Assembly (NCBI RefSeq): GCF_047511655.1
Contig: NC_133392.1
Location: 90,947,042-91,011,041, forward strand
Direction of reading: 5' to 3'
From: Castor canadensis
Taxonomy: Eukaryota > Chordata > Mammalia > Rodentia > Castoridae
Length of the DNA stretch: 64,000 nucleotides
Of this stretch, positions 37,801 through 49,500 are shown piece after piece. A model generated the notes under the pieces. The model was not told the origin of the DNA, searched no databases, and saw only the letters and a list, made by a program, of their open reading frames with translations. The number at the start of each line of letters is the position of its first letter. Position 1 is the stretch's first letter. A program made the position numbers and the translations under genes.

Positions 37801-40800
37801 CTTTGTTTTTTTTTTTTTTATTTATTTTATTTTTTTTTTTTTTCATTTTTCTTTTATTATTCATATGTGCATACAAGGCTTGGTTTATTTCTCCCCCCTG
37901 CCCCCACCCCCTCCCTTACCACCCACTCCGCCCCCTCCCTCTCTCCCCCACTCAATACCCAGCAGAAACTATTTTGCCCTTATCTCTAATTTTGTTGTAG
38001 AGAGAGTATAAGCAACAATAGGAAGGAACAAGGGGTTTTGCTGGTTGAGATAAGGATAGCTATACAGGGCATTGACTCACATTGATTTCCTGTGCGTGGG
38101 TGTTACCTTCTAGGTTAATTCTTTTTGATATAACCTTTTCTCTAGTACCTGGTCCCCTTTTCCTATTGGCCTCAGTTGCTTTAAGGTATCTGCTTTAGTT
38201 TCTCTGCATTAAGGGCAACAAATGCTAGCTAATTTTTTAGGTGTCTTACCTATCCTCACCCCTCCCTTGTGTGCTCTCGCTTTTATCAAACACCTTTGAA
38301 TTTTATTTTGTTTAGGCTCTTACAAGTTGAAATCTCCTTTCACCTCAAAGGTATCGACCTGCAGGCCATTCACTCCCGAGAGCTGCCCGACTGTTACGTC
38401 TTTCGGAACACGGCAAGTATCTTTGTTTCACTAGGCCACTTTCTGTCTTTCCCTACTCCTTCTGTAGCTGCAGAGTATAAGTCACACCAGCCTCAAGGCT
38501 TTTTTTTTGTGGTAGTACTGGGATTTGAACTCAGGGCTTCATGCTTGCTAAGCAGGCACTCCCACTTGAGCCTCTCTACCAGCCCAGTCTGGAGACTTCA
38601 GATGCAGTTGGGTTTCAAACAACTTTAGTGACCGTTTATGGGATCACTGATGCAGGGACCACACCTCTGTGCTTTCCCATGTTTGTAAAGCAGATTTCTG
38701 ACTTGAAAAGAGAAGTTTTCAAAACTACATTTAACCTCCAGTTCTCCTAAAATATAAAAGGAATGCTTCTGCTGAGTATTTTCACTATAGTCATTTCCTT
38801 GGCCTCAAAGGAAGGTGCTCGCAAATGTTGTAGCAGATATTTTGAACTTCTGGGCAGAAACAACACCGTTGATCTGAAGGTCAGACTGTGAAGGAGCAGT
38901 TGTCTCTCCTTTTTGGGGGTCAGCCACGTGCAGCAGAGAGTCTGTTCCCCTTTGGGGGCAGAGTAAATGGCCTTCTTGCTTGAACACTATTCCTCTCTTC
39001 TTTCTTCTCTCTTGCCTTCCTTTCCTTTCTCCCTCCCTGCCTTCCCTGTGTGAAGGGCCAAACTGAGGGCTTGGCTGGAAGTTTTATGTACTGTCTTTCA
39101 TCAATTCAACAGAAGGCTTCATTCAACAACAATTAATAAGTAGGAGCCCCTGGTGCATCCTTGGCACTTTGCTCTGCCCTAGAGGCATGGAGGCCTCCAG
39201 GAAGCCTGCAGCCTAGTGGAGAGAAGACAGAGAAATAAGTACAGAAATAAAAGTAATTGCAGATTGCAGTATTGGCTGTCTTAGTTCATTTTCTGCTGCT
39301 ATGGTAGAATACCACAGACTAGGTAATTTATAAACAATAAAAGTTTATTTACTCACAGTTTCAGAGACTGGGAAGTCCATGACCGAGGGACTGCATTTGG
39401 GGAGGGTCTTCTTGATGGCAGAGGGTATCAGGTGGTGAGAGGCCACACAAGAGAACAATAAGGGGCTGCTTTTATAAAAATAATCCACTCTTGAGACAAC
39501 GAACCCACTCTCATGGTGATGACATTGATCCATCCTCAAAAGCAGACCCCTTGTGACCTCATCCCCTCCTACTGGGCCCCACCTCCCATCGCTGTTGCAT
39601 TGGGGATTGAGTTTCTAGTGCGTGAGTTTTGGGAGACTACATTCAAACCATAGCATGGCTGAGAAGGTCATGCTTTCCCTCCCTAGGGTGAGCAGGCAGC
39701 ACTGGGTGGACCAGGATGGAAGCAGGAGTGGGCCCCTCAAGGTCAAGGTCACTGATGTCTTTGTCATGACATGGTCAGTAGTGTGACCTAAAACAAATTG
39801 GCTTTTCATTTTTGTTTTGTTCTGTGGATTTCTGTCCACTTAAGATTCTGAAGGCTCGCCACATGCCTGTAATCCTAGCTACTCTGGAGGCAGAGATCAG
39901 GAGGATTGTGGTTCGAAGTCAGCCCGAGAAAATAGTTTGGGAGACCTTATTTCAAAAACACCCTTCACAAAAAAGGGCTGGTGGAATGGCTCAAGGTATA
40001 GACCCTAAGTTCAAGCCCCAGTACTACAAAAAAAAAAAAAAAGAAAAGAAAAGAAAAAGAAAAAGAAACAAACAAACAAAAAAGATTTTGAAGGCCCAAG
40101 GGAAATATTTTAGGGGCTCTCTTATGGGAGAACAGAGACCCTTTGCCAGCGTCTATGGAGGTTTGTCCTGGCTGATGCATACAGAAAAGGGTTCAACTCT
40201 TGAGCTTCTGGTTTAGTCTTAGTGACATTTTTGGGTTGTACAGAACCTGGCTTGTGTTCACCCGTGTCTGGGTGTTAAGTGGGTTTAGTCACCTACACAT
40301 TCAGCTCTTCATGTTCTTTGCTTATAAATCTTTGGATTTATAAGGATTTATAGGGTGTTCATGTGTCCACCCTATGAACCATTCAACATATGTCACTTGT
40401 AAACTTTAAGTGATAAATGATCAGTTTAAGTTTCAGAATGTGGACAATTAATAGCACTCAGCCATCTTAAGTACAGTCTGCAGCCTTGGGAAAATTCTGT
40501 CATTTTTGAAAAACAGTACATAGCTCATGCAAACAGAAGAAGAATTTCCAGTCAAGTAAAAAAACCTAAATTTCCATAGCCAAAGGACTAAATTGAAGCA
40601 GATGCTTTAAATTCCATTCAGTGTAATGATTAAGGAAGGCCCTTGCGTTCTTTTGCCAAAGATTGGTGAGTCTTATTTTAGTTCGAGAAACTGGTTGGTG
40701 TTTTACTGTAGGATTTCTCTGAAGCAGAGAACTGGAGTCTGAGATTTAGTAGAAATTTGTGTATTTATCCTTTAGCCTATATTTCTTCATTAATAACTGA

Positions 40801-43800
40801 AAGTTGTGACATTTTCATCAGTACGGTTCTCTTTTGAGAGGCCACTGATTTTTTAAAGCAGAGTTGATCTAACAAGTCCTCCTTCCTTTAGGGTTTAACC
40901 TCTCGATCTGCTTGTATCTCCAGATTACCTTTGACAATAGAGCTCACAGTGGCAAAATCAAAATCTACCTTGACAGTGACGCCAACCTTGAGGAATGTAA
41001 AGACTTGAACATATCCGGATCCAGTGAGTGTGCTATGCACCTGCCCTGTGTGGGTGACCGGATGACTTTTCACACTTTATTTGGAGATTTGGAACATTTA
41101 AGTGGTTGCGTTGGATGGTGATAGGAAGGATGGGTTCCAGAAAATGGTAGTTTGGACATTAGATTGTACAAAGGATGTCCTGCAGCTCTGTACTGACTTT
41201 AATTCAACAAACGCTTATTACCAACCTCTGAGGAGAGCAGGGTGACTCAGTGGTTAGGAGATGGAGCTCTGGAGCCACACTGCTTGTGTTTGGGTCCCAG
41301 TTTTGTTTACCATGCCTGTGATCTTGGACACATTTCTTAACCTCTCTGCCTCTGAATCTTTCTCTGTAAAACATGGTTAATAACAGTACTTGCCTTCTGG
41401 GATGTTAAGTATTGAGTTAGTAAAAAAAAAAAAAAAAAGCCTGGAGAACAGGTGCTGAGGAATTGCTGGGCTCCATGAAGAAAAGGGAAAATGCCTTAGT
41501 GAGAGAGACTGACCTGCTGATAAGATCTCTAATGCATAATAGAGAAGAACAAGTGGGAATGTATAAGAAGATCTGAGGAAGAAGAAAAGAAAGGATAAGT
41601 TTGACTGGGGCAGAGTGGGAGATCTAGAAGTGATTTTTGGAGAAGGTGTGTTTTGATCCAAGCTGTGGGCAGAGCAAAGCCTCACAGCCAGTCTGTAGCC
41701 TGTAAAACATAAGGTCATTTACTTAGTCATTAGCCCACACACTTAAAATGGGTTGTGTTGACCTTGTTCTGCTTGCTTAGTGAAGGGTCCGTGTGATGTC
41801 ACTGATGAATGGCCAACATGTTTTCAGTTGGCACTCTGTTTAAATGAACTTCCCTTTGACCAGATTATCAGAATGAAAAAAATATAAAATATCTGTGGTT
41901 TCTGTCTTAGATTTATTTGAAGCTAGATTGGATTTGTGGCTTGCCACTTTTTAGTTGTATATGACCTGATGACTTTGAATTCTTTTTTTAAAGTTTTGTG
42001 TATGTGAATACAGGTTTTTGTTAAAAGTGGCTCCCACCTCTAGTATACACCACTATCTCTCCTAGACACAAGAGATCAGGTGAATATTTTCCAAGTTCAA
42101 GTATAAACTGCAGCTATTTTCTATGAACAGAAACTAACCTTCGTGGCGTGTAAGATATGATTTTGGGATAATCACCATATAGGTCCAAATGATGGAGGGA
42201 GCAGGTGGGTCAAAGGTGTCGCAAAGCAGTCCTTCCTGGAACACTGGGGCTTCCTGGTCTTTGCTCAGAGGAAGGAGTTCTGACTTCCTCCTGTGGTCAA
42301 CATAAGAAGTGCAGCCTTCCAGACCTCTGAGTAAAATCCCTAAAATTTTAGAAACGTGCTTCTCCTAGAGCTGTGGCCTAAGAAACTAGGCATCACTAGC
42401 ACTTAAAATGAGGAGACATGAAAGCCTTAAAAGCTGAAGCTTAGAAACCAGTTTGGGAAATGGATTTTACCTCTTGTATATGAAGCTGTCTTGGGGACTG
42501 AGATGGCCCTGGGTTTGGGGGAAGTACAGGAATAAAGGCTGGGGCGACATCTGGTGGGCTCCTTGTGCTGTTTCCAAAAAGTTAAAGGGTTCCTTCCTAT
42601 CCATACAGCTTCTTGATTCTCCTTGTCATAACCAAATTGTCTCAAAGCAAAACATGAGGAAAGTTCCTTCTCACAGGCCAGCCTCATATGGCCCTTGGTG
42701 ACTCAGGAGTGTGTTGCTACTTTCATCTAACCTGATTCTATAAATATAGTAGTTTGGGGAGGAACTGATAGGTTCCCCATTGCTGGTAGTAAATGACATT
42801 TTTCACAGGACAGGTTAGCAAGTTTTGGTGGCTCATGTCAGAGGCCCGTATTTTTTAGGCCCAGTGGTGGTGTGCATAGGGAATCTCAGGCCTTTGAAGG
42901 GTGGAGTGGGCGTGGGACTTCCCTAGACAGGTTGACAGGGCATCTTTCTAGACTAGTGTCTTCCAAACCCAAGACAGAGTTTGTAGGGTGACAATTTCCA
43001 TAAGGAGCACACAAAACTAGTCTTCTCAATAATTCAAGAAAAAAACAGAATGCAGTAGTGGATTGTCTATTAGGAGGGCTTGCTTACTTTCTATAGCTGC
43101 TTGTATTCCTATCTGTAAATGAGGCCCAATACAAGCAGTCCTAGAGATTTCTGTTAAGTATAGGCCAGAAGGGGAAGTGTCACATGCTATCCTCGAATTT
43201 CATAAGATTTTCAGTCCTGACTTCCCAAGAGCTGGCCCTATTTCTTCTGCCTCATCTTGTAGGTCCAAGCGAAGGTCTGTATTTTGGTGAAGTCATTTTG
43301 TTATCAACCCATTAGGTGAGATCTCAAGATGACTTGAATTTCTCCAGTACAAACTGGCTGGAGGTAAATGTGGGCACAGGGTGCCAGTGCTGTTCCAGCA
43401 GATGCTCCTATGCCGTCATGCCCGGTTTATTGGTTGAAAGGATCTCACTGATGTTTTGCCTGGGCTGATATTGAACCATGAGCCTCTGGATCTCTGCCTC
43501 CTGAATTACTGGGATTACAGGTGTGAGCCACCATGCTTGTCCCTCCCCATCCCCAGTCCAGTTTCTTTCCCCTCTGGCCTTTCTCATCCATGTAGTTCCT
43601 GAGCACGTGTTCCTTTCTAATTCTCAAACATTGCTGCTCCCTGCCCCATCCTGCCCAGTCCACTGGTTCTCTGTGTGGCTGTCTACACCCATGGCTTCTA
43701 CCACCCAGTGGTTTTTGCCTCCTTTGATCATCCAGACTGAACTCAGTTTACTTAAGACTAAAAACCAGCAGTCATTCTTGGCTGTCCTTATACCCTGTTC

Positions 43801-46490
43801 AGTTGTGACGAGGTGGTGACTCTCCTCATCTCTGCCTCCATGTGTCCTCTGCTTCTGACTTGGTTCAAACCATTCTGAATTCTCGTTGAGCTTCTTTAGT
43901 GTTCTTCCTGTGTGCTGTCTGAAGCTCTTGGCTCATGTGTTACAAGCCAGGTGTATTTAGCACTACACAGGGGCCCTGCCTCACAGAGCCAATCATTTGG
44001 TGGGGAACATAAATATTGAATGATGACATATGGGCGCTATGCATGTTTGATTTGTTATTTTCCTAGGGCTGTTCCATAGTTGAACTCATATAATCCTCAC
44101 AACAGCCCGGTGATGTAAGTTTTATTATTATTATGCCCACTTTTCAGATGAGGAAACAGTATCAGAGGTTAGGTAACTTCCCTAAAACTGCTTCACCCTC
44201 CCTTCCTTTCTCCTCCTCCCCCCTCCCTACCCCCCCTTCTTCTGAGGTACTGGGGTTTGAACTCAAGGACTTGCACTTTCTCAAGTGCTCTACCACGTAA
44301 GCCATGCCCTCATCCCCTTTAGCTTTTAGTTTGTTTATTAGATAGAATCTCACACTTTTGCTCAGGCCAGACTTACACTACATCCATGCCTCCTGAGTAG
44401 CTAGAATTATAGGGCTGCATGACCATGCTGGGCTCCCATAGTCTTCCATAGTGCACAGCAGAGACTCCAACCTGGGCTCCAGGCACCATGTTCTTCCCTG
44501 TTTTATCCTGTCTCTGTGTTCCAGGCCATGGGGTCTTTGAGGATGTAAATTCTAAGTTCAGTGGTTGTCACCCAGAGGAGAGTAAAAAGAGTATAGTCAT
44601 AGACAGTGCTATGAAAGAATGTAGGAAGTGTAGTAGAGACAAGAATTTAGGGAACTGTGTTCTGAGATAGGGAGTTCTTAATCTGAAACCCAATGCTAGA
44701 CACAGCAGAATAATCTGAGCATAGGTATGTGTGGGAGAGGTGTTGCTGGTCTCAGGCAGAGGGACCAGCAGGTGCAAAGTCCCTGAGATGAAAGCAGAAA
44801 GCAGGGAAGAAAACCAGTGTATCCACAGAATAGAGAAGGTGGAGTCAGGCAGGAGAGAGCAGTGGTTGAAATGGGGGAATCTAGGAAGTCTGAGAGAAGC
44901 TGAGGTTGCAGTTTCATCTCTCTGCCACGTGTATTCCAAGACACACTCTCCTTACTTCCATTCCAAGAAGGGATTTTTCTCTATGTGCAGAAAGGCCTTA
45001 TCATCGTGCTTTCTGCTGGCAAAGTACAGTGAGGCTGAGAAGCAGAAGTGATGCTTCTGGGTGGTGGCATTTTAACTTGTTCTCTTATTAATTGTAAACT
45101 GAATGTCTGTGCTTTGATGTCAAACAATCCAGAGAGTATTAGAAGTTTTTCTTTTTTGAATAGAGCTCAAATGGATCACATTCTGTTGAAATTTCTTCTA
45201 CAGTAAATATTTATGCATAAATTTTAGTGCCTTTATTGACAGCTCAGATGTTTTTAAGTGTATAACTATTCAACTCAGGGGGTGTTTTACCTTATTCCTG
45301 GATTCGGGAACAAATGTGGCATCATTTATTTCTACTTCTTACTATTTCATTTTTAAAATAGACAAACATTGTTCATTTGCATTTCTTTTTAGAACTGCCA
45401 TTTTGCTTGGTAATTATTCTCAAGTGAGAGGTTTTAATATTTGCATTCTGCTTTGTTCAGCTCAGAAAAATACTCAGTACGTCCTGGTGTTTGATGCTTT
45501 TGTCATTGTGATTTGTCTGGCATCTCTTATTCTGTGCACACGGTCCATTGTTCTTGCTCTAAGGTTACGAAAGGTAAGTGTGTGTTTGCATTTTCTCCTC
45601 CCACCCTCTTGGCCTGCACCCCAAGTTTGCCCAAATAGTGGACATTGAAGTTAGTTTACCCTATCCTTTCTGAGGTCCTTGAGTCCTTTCTGGGTTCCAC
45701 TGAGTGACAGCCTGCTATGAGGCACTAATTAGCCTGAGGTTTAGGAAGTGAGGCTGTGTCACCTGGGATCCGAAAATTATCCTGCTAAAAACTGAGCTGG
45801 TAAGTACAGGTGCACAGTGGTGAACTCTCAAGCTTTTAGATGTTTGTAGAATAAATGAGACCCTTTTAACTTCAGGAGTGATCTTAAGAACAGAGTAATA
45901 GTGTGTGTAGGTTTTATTTTTGTCTTCAAATCCAAGTTCATTTTGACAAGTAGGCATGGCAAATGGGTTATAATGAAGCATAAAATACTTTTATTACATT
46001 TTTAAAATTGTTAAAAATTTTCCCCTAAGTTTCATTTTACCTTTTTGCCCTCAGGGCTCTGATGAATATATACTCCAGCTCCTCGCAGATCTTATTGTGA
46101 CTGGTGATGTGTGCAAATTCCCACTGGGATGAGGGGAAGTAGGAAGTCATTGGAATACCATTTGTGGAGCAAGAAAATAGTCGATATTCAGTTTTCCTTG
46201 ATCTTAACTTTTGTCAATTTATTTGTAAACATCCACCTCTCTGATCTTCCCTACAACCCTCTAGTATTCTGAATCCAAAGTTAAAAGCCTGTCTCTGCCA
46301 AAGTGAGGGGAACAACATTGGGAGAATACACTCTAGAGCCTGGCTTAGCCTCTCTGTGCCTCGGTTCCCTCACTGAATGACAGGGCCCATAGTATCTAGC
46401 TCATAGGGTTGGGGTCGGCTTGAATGAGTTGAAAATATGTAAAGCATATGGAACAGACTGTGTGTTATGTGTTAGCTGGTGTGAGTGTGT

Positions 46491-46523
<33 letters not shown>

Positions 46524-49500
46524 GTAACTGGGGTTTGAACTCAGAGTCTCACGCTTGCTAGGCAGGTGCTCTCCCACTTGGCCCATACCCTGAGCCCCGT
46601 GTTAGGTATTTTGGTGAGAGTCTACTGGAGTCCAAGCACACGTATTTAGCGTTTGAGTTAACTTAGCAGGTGTTCAGATGCTTACTTCTGGGCCAGATGA
46701 CGGGGAATAGGTATGCTCTCACCTACACCTGTGAAGTAGGTGGACCCATCTCTTTGAACAAGGTAATGCCGTGCCATATAGACGAGAGCACTGTTTTCAC
46801 TTGCCTTCCCCTTCCAGAGGGCAGTGTGGTTTGTAAGAAATGCTTTTTAAATGTTTGCTGTAGAGATTTCTAGATTTCTTCCTGGAGAAGTACAAACGAC
46901 ATGTGTGTGACGCTGACCAGTGGGAGTTCATCAGTGGATGGTATGTCCTGGTGATTATCAGCGACCTCATGACAATAATTGGATCCATATTAAAAATGGA
47001 AATTAAAGCAAAGGTGAGGGCACCCTGTTTGAAATCTTTTGTTCCTTGCATTTTTCTGGACGACATTGGGCATTTTGAGATGCAAACTCTTGGCTGAGAC
47101 TAGCTTGATTCTCATGGTTTTTCTCCTCACACCCACAAAGTGAGGCCTCCCTCCTCTCACCTGGTTCCTCAGGAAGGGAAATGAGGAAGCTGGTGGACTG
47201 TGGATGCTGTGAGCTATGAAATCCTCCAGGAAGTGTGTGGCATCTTCAGAATAGTACCTGAAGTTTCGATAGATTGGTTGTCGGGCTTCATTTTGTTTAA
47301 GTTGCAAAAAGTAGCAGTTGACCCATAAACCAGTCACTTCCCAAACGCGCCTCCAGAGCCAGTGGTAACGATCTGTGACATTGGATGCCCTGATGGATGG
47401 GGTTGGAGGCAAGAATACTGGTACCTGACACATTGTATAAATAAATTGATTTGATCTCATAACCAGATTCTGACTCCTCTTTCACTCAGCTATTCTCCTG
47501 TCCATGCTGTGTCAGTAGTCAGTCTTAACCTGGCCTCCTCACTGTTATACTGCCTCCCAGTCTCCATCCCAGCTGCCTCTGGCTTCTTTCAGGCCTCTTC
47601 CTCCCTGGCTTGGCATCTTTAGCCTTAGATCCATCTGCACAGCTGCCAAAGTGATTTTTCTGGAAGTGTCTGTCTTGTTCCCTCCTAGGACCTACTTAGG
47701 ATGAAATGGCCTTCCTTGAACATGGCCTCCAGGATCTCCCTCATCCAGCTTTACCTGTAGCTCTGCCTCCTATCCCCACCCTGGTCCTTCCAGGATAACT
47801 TGCCAGTTCTCAGTGTTGTGCCTTTTTCCACTTTCCTGTGAAGATTTCCCTAGCCTGTCCTGAAGGAACTGGGGTCACACCATGGCAAACCCTCTGGGAC
47901 AAGCAGGAGGTTACGTCTTGTGTTTGACTCCTCAGTAAGACCTAGAATTCCTTGTGAGTGGGAACTGTGTTAATAAATCGTGTTGGAGTGTGCTTTTAGG
48001 ATAGCTGAATTGTATTGTTTGATATTTTAACAAACATCCTCAGCTTATATTTTTTTAATGCTTAGATTAGTTAGGTCAGTGGTAAATGCAATTTCTATTT
48101 CAGAATATTGTTGGGAAAAATCAGTTTAAGCAGTTGAAATATTAAAAGGAAATAAGAAACAAACATGTGAATGGTGACCTGCATTTTTCTTCTTCTTTTT
48201 AAAAACTCTTAGTAGCTCCCACAGGAAGACATTCCATCCTTTCCAATCAATTAAAGTGAAATAAGTAAGCTGAGTGGACTGCAATGTTTTACTCATTTGT
48301 CTTTTTTTCCCCATAGAATCTCACAAATTATGATCTGTGCAGCATTTTGCTTGGGACATCTACACTCTTTGTTTGGGTTGGAGTCATCAGATACCTGGGT
48401 TATTTCCAAACATATAATGTAAGCAGTTGGCACTGGGAAGAACCTGTGATTGGGATACATTTCTTTTTGGGGGTTCTGGAAGCTTCTTTTTCATCACTCT
48501 CATTCTATTAATTTCCCTTTTTTTTTTTTTCAGGTGCTGATTTTAACAATGCAAGCCTCACTGCCCAAAGTTCTCCGGTTCTGTGCTTGTGCTGGCATGA
48601 TTTACCTGGGTTACACTTTCTGTGGCTGGATTGTCTTAGGACCGTATCACGAGAAGGTGTGTGGCACTGTCCAGGTCTCTAGTGTTTACCTTCTTCCCCA
48701 CTCTTCTCCAGAATGCGTCCTTGACTCAGCAAGCGGATAGCTTGGTCTCGGTTTCCTTTTCCTATTCAGGGTATTGAAGTGACATTAGGATGTCAGAACA
48801 AGAACTGCAAGGGACTAGAAGTCTTGGGTCATAGTTGTATGGGCCTGACTTACGGGTCACACATTCACCTAGCTCGTCATCAAATGAGAGCTGTTAGGAC
48901 ATGAGATCCTATAGTAAAAATAAAAGTCAAAGTGAGGAAATTATTACAGAATCTTTCTAATTTAGCATACTAGGGTTTTCAGCCATATTAACTGAGGAGA
49001 ATGAAGGTGGGTGACGGTTCTGCCTGGAATGACCGTTTCATCTCTGAAAATGAGAACATGTCTTTGCAGGTGGTTTTGATCACAGCATCAGCTTCGTGTC
49101 TTATTAAAGATCAGAATCTGAGTTTCAAACTATGGCTTAGCATTAGTCAGCATTATAATCTCAGGAATGTCAAAGTTATGCCAGGATATTCTGGTTTTAA
49201 AATGATGAAATCAGTGACTAGATACATCATGAAACTGAATGGACCTTGTTTTCAAACCACAAAGGTAAAAGAGTTATTGCATCTTATAATTTTTCTTTTC
49301 AGCCTGGGAGTGTTGGGGCAACAGAAATAATAAACTAACAGCCACTAATCCTTGCTGCTTGTGTGTGAGGGACTATTCACAAAGAGTAAATTATCCTGAA
49401 GCTCACACTTCCTATGTTGTCCTATCAAAATAAAATCTAGTAGCCCAACACACCCAGGCTTTCTTCTCTAAGTGTCACATTTAATATGTCCAAAGAGAAT

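Larger units (their letters stand above)
38413..40923 (+). other. MCOLN2 intron 6 (GC-AG type)
   Basis: Starts GCAAGT and ends TATCTCCAG. Contains an ID SINE, an LTR-type repeat and a composite SINE. No exon is seen in between. Confidence 0.88.
41024..45460 (+). other. MCOLN2 intron 7 (4.4 kb)
   Basis: Bounded by GTGAGT and TTTGTTCAG. It holds MIR, B1, L2 and composite SINE remnants. The stretch 41430-43400 shows no clear repeat or exon to me. Confidence 0.85.
45574..46863 (+). other. MCOLN2 intron 8 (1.3 kb)
   Basis: Bounded by GTAAGT and TGCTGTAG. Carries a MIR remnant, a (TG)n run and an ID SINE. Otherwise nothing recognised. Confidence 0.88.

Noticed and set aside
46990..47460. Antisense 156-codon open frame over exon 9 and intron 9
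   Set aside because: Antisense to a conserved exon, with no recognisable domain and no promoter evidence.
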